The notes below the pieces were generated by a model. It ran no database searches and was not told the DNA's origin. It was given only the letters and a program-made list of their open reading frames with translations. This document shows positions 44,393-54,893 of a DNA stretch of 64,000 nucleotides, piece by piece; position 1 is the first letter of the stretch, and each line of letters opens with the position of its first letter. The DNA is from Peromyscus leucopus (lineage: Eukaryota; Chordata; Mammalia; Rodentia; Cricetidae): contig NC_051076.1 of the NCBI RefSeq assembly GCF_004664715.2, positions 310,001-374,000 on the forward strand. Reading direction: 5' to 3'. Made by a program: the position numbers and the translations under genes.

Positions 44393-46556
44393 AAGTCCCC
44401 CAACCAAAAAAGTCCAGGGCCAGATGGTTTCAGTGCAGAATTCTACCAGTCTTTCAAACAGGAGTTAGTCACAATACTCCTGAAATTATTTCACAAACTA
44501 GAAACAGAAGGCACATTGCCAAATTCATTTTATGAAGCCACAACCATGCTGATACCCAAAACACACAAAGAATCAACAAAGAAAGAGAATTATAGATCAA
44601 TTTCCTTCATGAACACTGTTACAAAATACTCAATAAAATACTGCAAACCAAATTCAAGAACACTTCAAAAAGATCATCCACCATGATCAAGTAGGCTTCA
44701 TCCCAGAGATTCAGAGATGGTTCACTATAAGAAAATAAGTAAATATAATCTACCACATAAGGAAACTGAAAGAAAAAAAATCACATGATCATCTCATTAG
44801 ATACTGAAACTGTCTTGATAAAAATCCAACATCTCTTCATGATAAATGTCATGGAGAGATCAGGGATACAGGGACATACCTAAACATAATAAAGGCAATT
44901 TACAGCAAGCCTACAGCCAACGTCAAATTAAATGGAGAGAAACTCAAAGAAATTCTACTAAAATCAGAAACAAAACAAGGCTGTCCACTCTCTCCATATT
45001 TATTCAATATAGTACTTGAAGTTCTAGCTAGAGCAAAAAGACAAGTAAAGGAGATCAAGGGGATATAAATTGGAAAGGAGGAAGTCAAAGTATTGTTATT
45101 TGTGGATGATATGATAATAATCCAAAAATTCTACCAGGGAACTCCTACACCTCCTTCAGCAAAGTAGCTTGATACAAGATTAACTAAAAAAAAAATCAAT
45201 AGCCATCTTATATACAAAGGATAAACGGGCTGAGAAAGAAATCAGGGAAACAATACCCTTCACAATAGCCACAAACAATACAAAATATCTTGTGGTAACT
45301 CTAACCAAGCAAGTGGAAAACCTGTATGACAAGAACTTCAAGTCTTTGAAGAAAGAAATTAGAGAAGATATCAGAAGATGGAAAGATCCCCCATGCTCCT
45401 GGATCAATAAGAATAACATAGTAAAAATGTCCATCTTACCAAAAGCAATCTGCAGATTCAATGCAATCTTCATTAAAATCCCAACATAATCTTTACAGAC
45501 TTTGAAGAACAATACTCAACCTTATATGGAAAACAAAAAACCGAAGATAGCTAAGACAATCCTGTACAATAAAAGAACTTTTTGAGGTTTCACCATCCCT
45601 GATTTCAAGCTCTACTACAGAGCTATAGTAACAAAAACCACATGGTGACATAAAACCAGACAGGTAGGTCAATAGAATCAAATTGAAGATCCAGATGTAA
45701 ATCCACACACCTGTGGGCACCTGGTTTTTTTAAGAAGCCAGAATTACACAACAGGAAAAATGAAGTATTTTCAAGAGATAGCAAGTAGAAGAATGCAAAT
45801 ATATCCATATCTACCACCCTACACAAAAGTCAAGTCCAAGTGAATAAAGGACCTCAACATAAAATGAGATACACTGATCCTGATAGAAGAGAAAATGAAT
45901 GCATTGGCACAAGACAACTTCCTGAATAGAATACCAATAGCACAGGTATTAAGATAGACACTTAATAAATGGGACCTCTTGAAACTGAAAAGCCTCTGTA
46001 AGGCAAAGGGCACTGTCAATAGAACAAAATGGAAGCCTACAGGACAAAATGGAAGCCTAGAGGATGGGAAAAGATTTTAATTTCCAATATACATAAAGAA
46101 TTAAAGAAACTAGGCATAAAAAATCAAATTAAAAATGGAGTACAAATCTAAACAGAGAATTATCAACAGAGGCATTTCAAATGACCTAGAAGCACTTAAA
46201 GAAATATTCAACATCCTTATCCATCAGGGAAATGCAAATCCAAACAACTCTGAGATTACCTTTTATACCGTCAGAATGGCTAAGATAAAAAACACAAGTG
46301 ACAGCTCATGATGGAGAGGATGTGGAGCAAGGGGAACGCTCTTCCATTGCTGGTGGGAGTGCAAATTTGTACAACCACTTTGGAAATCAATATGGTGGTT
46401 TCTCAGAAAATTGGGAATTGATATACCTCAAGATCCAGCTATACCACTCCTGAGCATATACCCAAAAGATGCTCAATCATACCTCAAGGACACTTGCTCA
46501 AGTATGTTCATAGCAGTTTTTTTCATAATAGCCAGAAAGTGGAAACAACCTAGATA
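44393..46556 (+). mobile_element. L1 ORF2 remnant, segment 3 (reverse transcriptase to near C-terminus)
   Basis: Includes AGTCCAGGGCCAGATGG, the catalytic-core motif as LFVDDMI (45096-45116, where the family normally has A rather than V), NNIVKMSILPKA (about 45408) and the C-terminal region up to GGAAACAACCTAGATATCCC. Multiple stops and frameshifts make it inactive. It stops short of the ORF2 terminus at about 46556. Confidence 0.93.
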
Positions 46557-46980
46557 TCCCTGCGCACGTGCATGTATGTGTGTGTTCTTTAGAGGGTTAA
46601 ACATATATGTTATGGAGATTTCATGTGGTGGTGGTGAGACTGTAACAACACATTTGCAATATACATTATACTAAAAGTGTTCTATGAACTGTAAGGCCAA
46701 ACACATGCATGCACATAAACACACACAGAAGTACACATTCATGCACACAGAGGTGAGAATAGTACAAACTTCTCATTGTTGCATATTCTATTTTTGAGTT
46801 TTAGAGAGAAGTTTTTTTTAATATAGATTTATAGCTGGAAGACTAAGAGGGAGATGTAGAACCACATTATCTGAGTTGGGCATGGACGTCAGCCACAAGG
46901 AAGTTAAGCAGCCACGTGGCAGGAAGGGAGCTTCAGAGAAAGAAGGAAAGAATGCATGGTGGTCAGATAAGATGCAGGGA
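46557..46980. other. Unannotated sequence between L1 pieces
   Basis: No recognised repeat. Separates the L1 ORF2 remnant from inverted L1 and a L1 3' UTR, so it may be an unrecognised insertion. Confidence 0.45.
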
Positions 46981-47288
46981 GTTATTTCAATTTTCTTGTA
47001 GCGGTTGATACTTGCTCTGAGTCTGAGTATGTGGTCAATTTTGAATAAAGTTCCAAGAAGTGCAGAGAAGTATATTCTTTTGTCTTTGGGTGAAATGTTC
47101 TGTAAATATCTGTTAGGTCCATTTGATTTATAGCATCAGTTAGCTCTAGTATTTCTCTGTTTAGTTTTTGTCTAGATGATCTGTCCATTGGTGAGAGTGG
47201 GGTGTTGAAGTCTCCAACTATCAGTGTGTTAAGGTCAATATGAGATTCAATCTCTAAATGTTTTATTTATAAACTTGAGTGCCTTTGT
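46981..47288 (-). mobile_element. Inverted L1 endonuclease-domain fragment
   Basis: On the minus strand encodes VGDFNTPLSPMDRSSRQKLN and LTDIYRTFHPKTKEYT, the ORF2 endonuclease region. Lies head-on against the plus-strand 3' UTR that starts at 47289. Confidence 0.9.
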
Positions 47289-48140
47289 TATTTTAGGGTA
47301 ATGGTGGCACAGACCTTGTAGGAGTAGTCAACCAACGTCTGATTTGACTTAAGGCCTACTCCACGAGACAGAACCCATACATGACACTGCTTGAGTAACC
47401 AAGAGCCAGAAGCTAGATACCCTAGAGACCTAGGGTGAAACCCAATACTACTGGCCTAAAAAAAGTACCAATAAAATGACTCCTAATGATAATCTGCTAT
47501 AGTCATAGATCAGTGCCTATCTAGTCATCATCAGAGAAGCTTCCTTTTGTAGCAGATGAGAACAGATGCAGAGACCCACAATCAGACATGCAGAGAGAGT
47601 CCAAATGGAATGTCTCCATCAAATCTCTCCTCTGTGAGCTCAGGGAATCCCACCACAGAGGAGGCAGAAATTGTATAAGAGCCAGAGGGATGGAGAACGA
47701 GGCCCTCTGAATCAACTAAACAAGGCGCATAGGAACTCACTGAGACTGAAGCAGCAAGCATGGCTTGCTTGGGTCTGCAGCAGGTCGTTTCTATGGATCA
47801 TAGCTTTCAGCCTAGTATATTTATGAGACTCCTGAGTGTAAGAATGACTGGGTCTCTGACTCCTGTGCCTGCTCTTGGGGCTCTTTTCCATCTGTTGGGT
47901 TGCCTTGTCCAGCCTTCATGTGATTTTTTTGCTTTATCTTATTATATTTTATTTTGTAATGCTTGGTTATTATCTCTTAGCAGCCTGTTCTCTTCTCACG
48001 AGAGACAGAAAAAGAGTGGATCTGGAAGGAGGGAAGGTGGGGAGGACCTGGGATGAGTAGATGGGGGGTAAACTATAATCAACATGTATTGCATGAGGAA
48101 AGAATCTATTTTCAATAAAATGGAAAAAAGGAAAACAGTC
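47289..48140 (+). mobile_element. L1 (Lx-like) 3' UTR
   Basis: Matches the 3' UTR at 13570-14425 in order: GGTAATGGTGGCACAGACC, AAAAAAGTACCAATAAAATGA, AATCCCACCACAGAGGAGG, GGGTTGCCTTGTCCAGCC, and ends TTTTCAATAAAATGG. Includes a polyadenylation signal. Confidence 0.9.
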
Positions 48141-48454
48141 ACATTAAGAATAAATGACTATTAAGCATTGATTCCTAAAGGAGACATCTCTATCACATAT
48201 ACCAAGACTCCAGGGAACATCATGAAAAGGCCAAAAAATTGTAAGATCCAGAAGATGGGGGGAAAGTGCTATGACACACTGCCATCCAGTTATGGCACAA
48301 CTGCAATCATGAATAGATAACAGCAACCGATAGATACTTGTAAAGGCTGTGCCCCTCAACATTTTGTCATAGGCAGAGGAAGTGTCTAAGGATCCACCAC
48401 TTCCTAGGAGCTCATTACTGTGAATGGTTGCTGTAGGATTTGTTGTCAAATATT

Positions 48455-49106
48455 TGCACACTATGTGAAGATATGTTGCTGTAATTGATTTAATAAAGAG
48501 CTAAGTGGCCAATAGCTAGACAGGAAGTATAAGCATAATTTCCAGGGAAAGAAAGGAAGAGGAGGAAGATCTCTGTGCATAGGAGATGCCAGGAGACATG
48601 GAGAAGAAACAGGAGGTGTAGGATGGAAGTGAGGTAATGCCATGTGATAGAATGTAGATTTATATATATGGGCTAAGCTATAAGAGGCAGTGGGACAAGC
48701 CTAAGCTTAAGCCAAGCTTTCGTAATTAACAACAAGTCTCCATTGTAGTGGGTAGCCATTCCAGCTTGGATCTGGAAGTTCCAACCCCCATTGAGACTCT
48801 GGCAACTGTCACGCCTATGAGGCGGGGCCAAGGGAGGCGTCTGGAGACCCGAGACCTGGATGGGCGAGCGCTTTCTCTGTTCCTGGACCCTAGACGGTGG
48901 AGGTTGACTGAACAGAGCTCCAGAGAACACCGCTGGACTGCAATGCGCCTTCCCCAGACCCCACCCTGCAATCTACCTATTCCTTCATTTGTAAGTCACC
49001 CACTAAATAAATCTTCCTTTTAACTACGTGGAGTGGCCTTAATAATTTCACCAATACTCCATGTCATTATTTATGAGCTGGTGTCCCAAGGGAAGGTCCA
49101 ATTACA
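48455..49106 (+). mobile_element. ERV LTR, itself interrupted
   Basis: Starts TGCACACTATGTGAAGATATG and ends CAATTACA, with TTTAATAAAGAGC, GGCCAATAGCTAGACAGG and TTTCGTAATTAACAACAAGTC between. Flanked by a near-match 6-bp duplication (AATATT at 48449-48454, AAGATT at 49107-49112). A second LTR lies inside at 48744-49056. Confidence 0.78.
48744..49056 (+). mobile_element. Solo LTR nested in the LTR
   Basis: 313 bp with the exact 6-bp duplication CTCCAT (48738-48743 and 49057-49062). Starts TGTAGTGGGTAGCC. Contains GAGGCGGGGCCAAGG, GGTGGAGGTTGACTG and a polyadenylation-like ACTAAATAAATC. It ends AATA where CA is expected, so the last bases have probably decayed. GC- and CpG-richer than its host LTR. 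Confidence 0.85.
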
Positions 49107-49200
49107 AAGATTCAGTGTCCTTTCATCACTGGCACAACCCCTGAAATCATGCTGCTGATGAAGTCGGAAAGAAGTTCAGAGAGAGAGGAAAGGGGACAAC

Positions 49201-49465
49201 ACAGGTAATGAGGAGTGCGCACAATCACAAAAGACTATATGTATGTATACAATTCAAAATATTACAGTTTCATCAATTTTTATAAAATATGTTTCTCATT
49301 GAAAAATCTCAGCCTGTGTTTCCATTTATACAGAATTCTAGAAAATGAAAAATAATCTATAATCACAGACCAGTCACTTCCTGGGATCAGCTGAGAACAA
49401 TGGAGAGTCTATGGATATAGAACTTGACATTTATATCTGTAAAAATAAACTTAATCCTGTTTACA
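49201..49465. other. Unannotated AT-rich sequence
   Basis: No recognised repeat or gene. Confidence 0.45.
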
Positions 49466-49532
49466 AGAAAGGAAGGAAGGAAGGAAGGGAGGAAGGAAGG
49501 AAGGAAGGAAGGAAAGGAAGGAAGGAAGGAAA
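49466..49532 (+). repeat. (GGAA)n microsatellite
   Basis: GAAGGAAGG repeat with single GGGA and AAAG interruptions. GGAA arrays can bind ETS-family factors, but nothing here shows that they do. Confidence 0.97.
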
Positions 49533-50550
49533 CCAAAGCACCAGAGAAAGCACATTTAGGCTTGGGCCAGCATCCATAAGAAAGACAAAGAGAGAGGCAC
49601 AGATAGGAACACCTCACAGAGCCTTGTGGCATGCCAGCCATTGCTAAGTGTTCTTCTAACTCTCGGGTGTGCTGCAGAAGTCCAGAGAATCATGAGTGCG
49701 CTCAATGTAGCAAAACTGAAAGTACACTGACGTATGCTTTGTCTGGTGAACAAAAGCATTGTATGACCCAATAACAATAAAACAGAGATTTCCTTGAAAC
49801 GGGATTTTCCTAGTAATCCCATAGTTAATGTATGAAGGATTTGCAAGAGAACCCCTAAAATGTATCACATTAAAAAATAGGATTGGAATAGAAATAAAAG
49901 TCCTTAAAAATGACCAGAATGAATATTTCTGGAAACTCGATCATTTTTTACTTTACGAAACTCAAACACCTTCTGACTGGATCATGCTTTCCCTCTACGC
50001 CTTGAATATCTTTGCTTCTATCTTCTCCTGCTTCCCACTTCTCTGTCTAGATCGAGTTGTGACCATTCTTGCTTGGGAAAACTGAGGAAGACTCCAAAGT
50101 TGTCTCCTTCCAACAGCACTGGAGGATAGGTCCACAACCATCATCCCCATCCATTGTAACCCTTAAAAACCCTAAGAAATGTGTTTTGTGATGCCTTTAC
50201 AGCCGGCTGCATGTTCTGCTGAACTAGGTTTTTAAGGATTATTTCTGTGAAGTTAGACAGCCAAAACATGCATCATGACCCTCAATGTCCAGGATAAGAG
50301 GTCCCTTGACAAAGAAAATGGAGAATTTACCTGTTTGAGCTCCCATTACAAGGTCTGAAATCAAGAAGGCACTGGGGACAGGGAGTGGAAAGCTTCACAG
50401 CCTCTACTGGTTTTCCATGAGGATGCAAGACACACTCTGGACTGAGAGGCCTGGCTGCCTGAGCTGTCCAGATTTTAGGTTCTAGAAAATCTAGTCTGGA
50501 GAATGAGGCATTTAGATCCTTAATCTTTGTTAAGTTTTTTCCCATTTCTT
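49533..50550. other. Unannotated intergenic sequence
   Basis: About 1 kb without a recognised repeat or gene; open frames up to 96 codons without features. Confidence 0.45.
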
Positions 50551-50566
50551 AAAAAACACACATGTC

Positions 50567-50760
50567 GTTGGGTGGTGGTGGCGCATGCCTTTAATCCCAG
50601 CACTCGGGAGGCAGAGCCAGGAGGATTGCTGTGAGTTCGAGGCCAGCCTGGGCTACCAAGTGAGTTCCAGGAAAGGCGCAAAACTATGCAGAGAAACTCT
50701 GTCTCGAAAAACCAAAACAAACAAACAAACAAACAAACAAACAAACAAACAAACAAAACC
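50567..50760 (+). mobile_element. B1 SINE with (CAAA)n tail
   Basis: GGTGGTGGTGGCGCATGCC, TTTAATCCCAGCACTCGGG, GAGTTCGAGGCCAGCCTGG, CTGTCTCGAAAAACC, then CAAA repeats at 50716-50757. Exact 10-bp duplication CACACATGTC at 50557-50566 and 50761-50770. Relatively young. Confidence 0.97.
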
Positions 50761-50789
50761 CACACATGTCAGGGACAAGGACAGAATCT

Positions 50790-51118
50790 CTAGTTAGTGG
50801 AAAAATACAGACCCCCCCCCATAAGACAGGGAACTAGATCAGCTTACAGTCAGGTTGCCTAGCAACAGGACATTGAGTCAGAGCCCTTGACCATCTCACC
50901 CTGTAAACATCCTATACAAACATCCTGTTAGCTTGCCTCACCTTATGCAGATGACAGCTTCTTGCTCCTCCCACCCTGCAGGAACTATATAAACCCTTCT
51001 GGAGAAAAATTAAGTTGCACCTTGATCAGAACCTAGACTTGGTATATTTCCTTTGTATCTCCTGTCCCTACATTCCCTCCTTAGGGTGGTCGAGAACCCG
51101 ATGTAGCCCTGCAGGCGG
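50790..51118 (+). mobile_element. Possible ERV LTR
   Basis: Has an LTR-like plan: TATA box CTATATAAAC (50986-50995), then TTGCACCTTGATCAGAACC, TTTGTATCTCCTGTCCC and GGTGGTCGAGAACCCGATG near its end. Boundaries are not defined, since a minisatellite follows directly, and no target duplication was found. Confidence 0.5.
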
Positions 51119-51440
51119 GGCACACACACACACAGCTGCCTTGAAGGTTTGTGGCCTCCCCCATACACACACACATACAGGTGCCTTGGGGGTTTGTGGT
51201 CTCCCCCTAACATACACACACAAGGTACCTTAAGGGTTTGTGGTTCCTTTTCCATGCACACACAGGTACCTTGGGGGTTTGTGGTTCCTCCCATACACAC
51301 ACAAGGTACCTTGGGCGTTCCTCCCCATACACACACAAAGTACCTTGGGAGTTCCTCCCCATACACACACAAGGTACCTTGGGGGTTTGTGGTTCCTCTC
51401 CCTACAAGGTACCTTGAGGGCTTATGGTTTTCTTGCCTAG
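51119..51440 (+). repeat. Minisatellite of eight variable 34-51 bp units
   Basis: Each unit has (CA)n, then AAGGTACCTTGGG or a variant, then TTTGTGGTTCCTCC or a shortened form, then CCATAC. Two units lack the TTTGTGG block. Most units carry a GGTACC palindrome. It explains the 146-codon minus-strand and 129-codon plus-strand open frames, which are repeat peptides. Confidence 0.93.
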
Positions 51441-51444
51441 TAAG

Positions 51445-51660
51445 AATCAATGTTTGGGCTGAGAGTACATATAGTCAATTGTATACATATAATTGTGTGT
51501 ATATAATATTATATTATATACATTATGTTGTATATTAAATATACATAATATATATATACGATACACATATTAAACCATATACTTATCAACATATTTATCA
51601 GTAAAATATAAAAGACATGTTTTATTGTATATATTTAATAAGTATAACATGGTGTTTGTT
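51445..51660 (+). repeat. AT-rich low-complexity tract
   Basis: Dense TATA/ATAT sequence with many short palindromes. Confidence 0.85.
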
Positions 51661-51666
51661 TAAGGA

Positions 51667-51778
51667 TTTTTTTTTTGAGTCAGAATCTCACTGTGGAACC
51701 CAGAGTGACCTTAAACTCACTTTCTGTCTCAGCCTCTGATTGCTACAATTATAGGCGGACAACACCATACCTGGTGAA
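51667..51778 (-). mobile_element. Old B1 SINE
   Basis: TTTTTTTTTGAGTCAGAATC, CTCACTGTGGAACCCAGAGTG, GTCTCAGCCTCTGATTGC, ATTATAGGCGG. Diverged reverse-complement B1. Confidence 0.8.
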
Positions 51779-51858
51779 CATGATGTTTCATATACACAGC
51801 GTAATGGTTACTGGCTCTCATTTTGTGTGTAGTAACAGCATCTAAAATCTATTTGCCA

Positions 51859-51905
51859 AACAAAACAAAAAACAAAACAAAACAAAACAAATCAAACAAA
51901 CCACA
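51859..51905 (+). repeat. (CAAAA)n tract
   Basis: CAAAA and CAAA units over about 45 bases. Confidence 0.9.
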
Positions 51906-52559
51906 AACACAAAATGCTATTAACTTTGGTCCTCCTGCCTCAGTTAGACTGTGTATATCAAATCTTATGTGTTTCACTCACATCTTCCCATTGCCTTATC
52001 ACCACTCCAAAAATTTGGCCAAACAATGTTTTTGTTGTCATATTTTAGCTTTGAAACCTTAACTTCATTTCTTTTCTTCTGCCCAGTAGCCATGATGGAT
52101 TGTACCAGCAATGAAGAAAAGCTAAGAGGCAAGTCAAAGATCTTGTGGAGAACAACTTCTTTGTGCTCTTATCTGAGTGTACATGGACCGTCTCTGACGC
52201 ATACTTTGCATTGGCTGTTCATTTTTGTGGGCTGTCACTTAGGTTCTGCACATGAACTGCACAAAGTAGAGGCTGGTTGCGAGCAGCTTCTGTGTGTAAC
52301 CCTTCTGCCTGCTGCATGGCTATCCCTGCAGGAAACAGCAGCCACAAGAGCAGCACTTCGTGTCAGAAACTTGACATTTTCCAGATCTGTTAACTTGCAC
52401 AACTTCCTATACAGTCTTACAATGCACAAACACACAGAATCTATAGAACATTCTTCTGAAATGGAAAGTGTCCTGAAAGGGATCGAGGAAACCATGGTTT
52501 CTCAGCTAGGTAGAGTTAAATATGTCTGAATTATTACACTGAAGATTCTCTAACCAGCA
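51906..52559. other. Unannotated sequence with a 192-codon open frame
   Basis: The frame at 51951-52529 (plus) is one of the longest outside repeats. It shows no domain, signal peptide or family resemblance that I recognise, and one or so frames of this size is expected by chance in 64 kb. I treat it as non-coding. Confidence 0.5.
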
Positions 52560-53000
52560 ACATATGCTTACTAATAATTTTTGTCTGGCAGAAATGTGAA
52601 TATTTTCTAATGAGAGGCATTTAAAATGCCTTAGTTAAAGATTAATTCAAAGAAAAGCTCTCTTTTAGATTCATCCCAACATCTATCAGGTGGTATTATT
52701 TTTCTAATAGTCTTTTACTCTATCCTTCATATTCAAAAGAGCTTATGTCCAACCTATAATCATTTTCTTCTAATTAGAGTAAATCATGGCTAATTATTCA
52801 AAATCATTCCTTTTCAAAATCAAATCCATTTCTTGTCATGACATTAAAAAACATACAAATAAAATATTATCAGAATGCACATTTCTATAAAAGAGATACC
52901 TTTTAACTTTCTTTAAATGGTCTTAGGCTCTTTCTCTGCCAGCAAAGCTTCCGTGATTCTCTGCTTCAATTAGCTTAGACCCTAGAAGGGCAAACTTGTT
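52560..53000. promoter_or_regulatory. Weak candidate conserved non-coding element
   Basis: Repeat-free, AT-rich, with TTCTAATTAGAG, ATGGCTAATTATTC and TTCAATTAGC homeodomain-like words. Composition alone; low confidence. Confidence 0.25.
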
Positions 53001-53764
53001 TGTAGGGTGATAACTATAAATGTTTCTGATAATTTTCTAAATATTACTTATGGAATATGCTGAAATAAATCATTTGCTCTGTTCTTAAAGAAGAGTTACA
53101 TGGCAACAAGTCTCGGTGGTGTCTAAAGGCCAACAGTGAACACATTACCTCCGGACCCTGGGCATCCGAAGACTACTCTGTGTGGATTGTGCTGCCCCGC
53201 AGGCTCTCGATGGTCCAGGTTGTCCCAGTCTCGTTCCTCTTGAGGTGGCTCCTTCCCCTTCTGTTTGTCTAATAGAGACCCAGTCTTTCCTTAGTCTCTA
53301 AGCCAGGCCTGTGTTTTACCTTCCTCCCACCTCCACTTAGCCCTCTTCTGATCATTTTGAGACCTATCTACCTTTCCTGGGAGGATGAGCTGTTGGTTTA
53401 CTGAAAGCTGCCTTATATACATCTGCTCTACATCACAGTGTTTTCACACATGTTATCGAGCATCTTTACTGTGTGAAGCCCTAAAGTTGCATCACCTGCT
53501 AGGAGAACTAAACTGACTACCTGCTCTGTGTGGTACAAACAATTCTACTAGATTCAAATGAAAAGATATGATTAAAGACCAGAATCCATAAACATTGAAA
53601 AAGGTACCATTAGAAATGAAGGATACTTCTGGGATTCAGAACATAGGATAAGAAAAAGATGTATCAGAAATGAAATTATTGATGGAGGAAAGTAACCTGT
53701 TTCCAGATTAACTAGGCCTGAACATAATCTTGTTCATCTTTAATTAAAAGTTTTCAACTTTGCA
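53001..53764. other. Unannotated intergenic sequence
   Basis: No recognised repeat or gene. Confidence 0.45.
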
Positions 53765-54110
53765 TTTTGCCTGCTACAGACTGGCTATTTATGTCTCATC
53801 CCAAATTCGTGTTGCAATTCTAACTGCCAATTTGAGATTAAGAAGTGTGGCCTTTTGAAAAGGCCCCTGAGAATGGACTTAATACCTTTATATGAAGAGA
53901 CATGAGAGCTTTTTCTTGTGTGCTCGTCCCTGTGAGGACAAAACTGGAGGATGGCCATCTGCAAATGAGAAAGGCAGCCCTCACTGACACCAGATTGCAG
54001 ACACCTTGGTCTTGGATATTCTAGCCACCAGAACTGTGAGAAATGGAAGCTAGTTGTTTGAGCCACCTGTCCATGGTAATTTATCACAGCAACCTGAATT
54101 AATACATCCT
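53765..54110 (+). mobile_element. MLT1-type MaLR LTR remnant
   Basis: In order: ATTTATGTCTCATCCCAAATTCGTGTTG, CAATTCTAACTGCC, GGATGGCCATCTGC, ACACCTTGGTCTTGGATATTC, AGCCACCAGAACTGTGAG, TTTGAGCCACC, CATGGTAATTTATCACAGCAACC. This is the MLT1/MaLR LTR plan, old and diverged. Confidence 0.82.
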
Positions 54111-54810
54111 TCCTAAGTAGGGATTCAGCTAAATGTCTAAAACAATAAATAATCAGAAAATATTACTTAAGCATTTAGGATTTTTAAACAGTAGTGACAG
54201 AAACCACAAGGGGAAAGGGTAACTCGAATGTCTTCTGTCCGATGAACAAACCTTTCTTAACCGGCATGACTTGGAATGCCTCTGCACAACAGACCGGCCC
54301 TAACCCAAATACAATTCCACTTTTGAGCCTTTGACCTTGGAGTAGCATTTCAATATTATCCTTTCTTGCTACATTTGTACCTTTGGGCACTTTGAATGAA
54401 TATTAAATTGTATTAAGACATATATTCCATGGCTTTAAATGGCTAAATAATATGAAATAGAAGACAGAAAATGTTCTTGCCCTTTCCTGTGCCTCAGAGG
54501 AAATAACTAAATACAATGATCTCTTTCTTCCAGCATGAGCTTCCATATTTCTCAATGTTCTATACTGATAAATCCTAACTCATCAGTTAGATATTGTCTG
54601 TTGACCCTTTAACCTCTGTGGCACTATAAAGACTTAAGAACAGGAGCCCTCAGTACTCTCAGGGGCTCAGGCTTCCTGGAGCCTTGCTTCTCTACTCTGG
54701 GCCATGGGCCTTTCCTTCATAACTCTAAGCAGCTGGCTTCCCAGAAGCTCTATGTAGTGGCTTTCCTACATTTCACAATTAAGCTGGCCAAAACTAAGAC
54801 GCAGGGCCAC
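54111..54810. other. Unannotated sequence
   Basis: No recognised repeat or gene. Confidence 0.45.
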
Positions 54811-54893
54811 ATTCTAAGGAGGGACTCGGTGGTCAGTAGATGCCATTCTAAGGAGCAACTCAGTGGTCAGCAGATGCCATTCTAAGGAAGTAG
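54811..54893 (+). repeat. Tandem duplication of a 34-bp unit
   Basis: ATTCTAAGGAGGGACTCGG... at 54811-54844 and a second copy at 54845-54878 with a few substitutions, then a 15-bp partial copy. Confidence 0.93.

Larger units (their letters stand above)
48141..49200 (+). mobile_element. Second L1 3' UTR-type fragment, split by LTRs
   Basis: GGAGACATCTCTATCACAT, CAGGGAACATCATG, ATTGTAAGATCCAGAAGATGGG, AGTTATGGCACAACTGC before 48454, and TTTCATCACTGGCACAACCCC after 49107 read as one rodent L1 3' UTR type, also seen at 60000-60475. LTRs occupy 48455-49106. Right-hand end approximate. Confidence 0.6.

Noticed and set aside
45292..45489. Short frame matching L1 reverse-transcriptase-region protein
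   Set aside because: Part of a heavily broken L1 ORF2, not a gene; annotated as a mobile element.
48790..48960. GC-rich segment considered as a CpG island or promoter
   Set aside because: Too short, and it falls within the solo LTR at 48744-49056.
51010..51538. 146-codon minus and 129-codon plus frames
   Set aside because: Products of the GGTACC/CA minisatellite.
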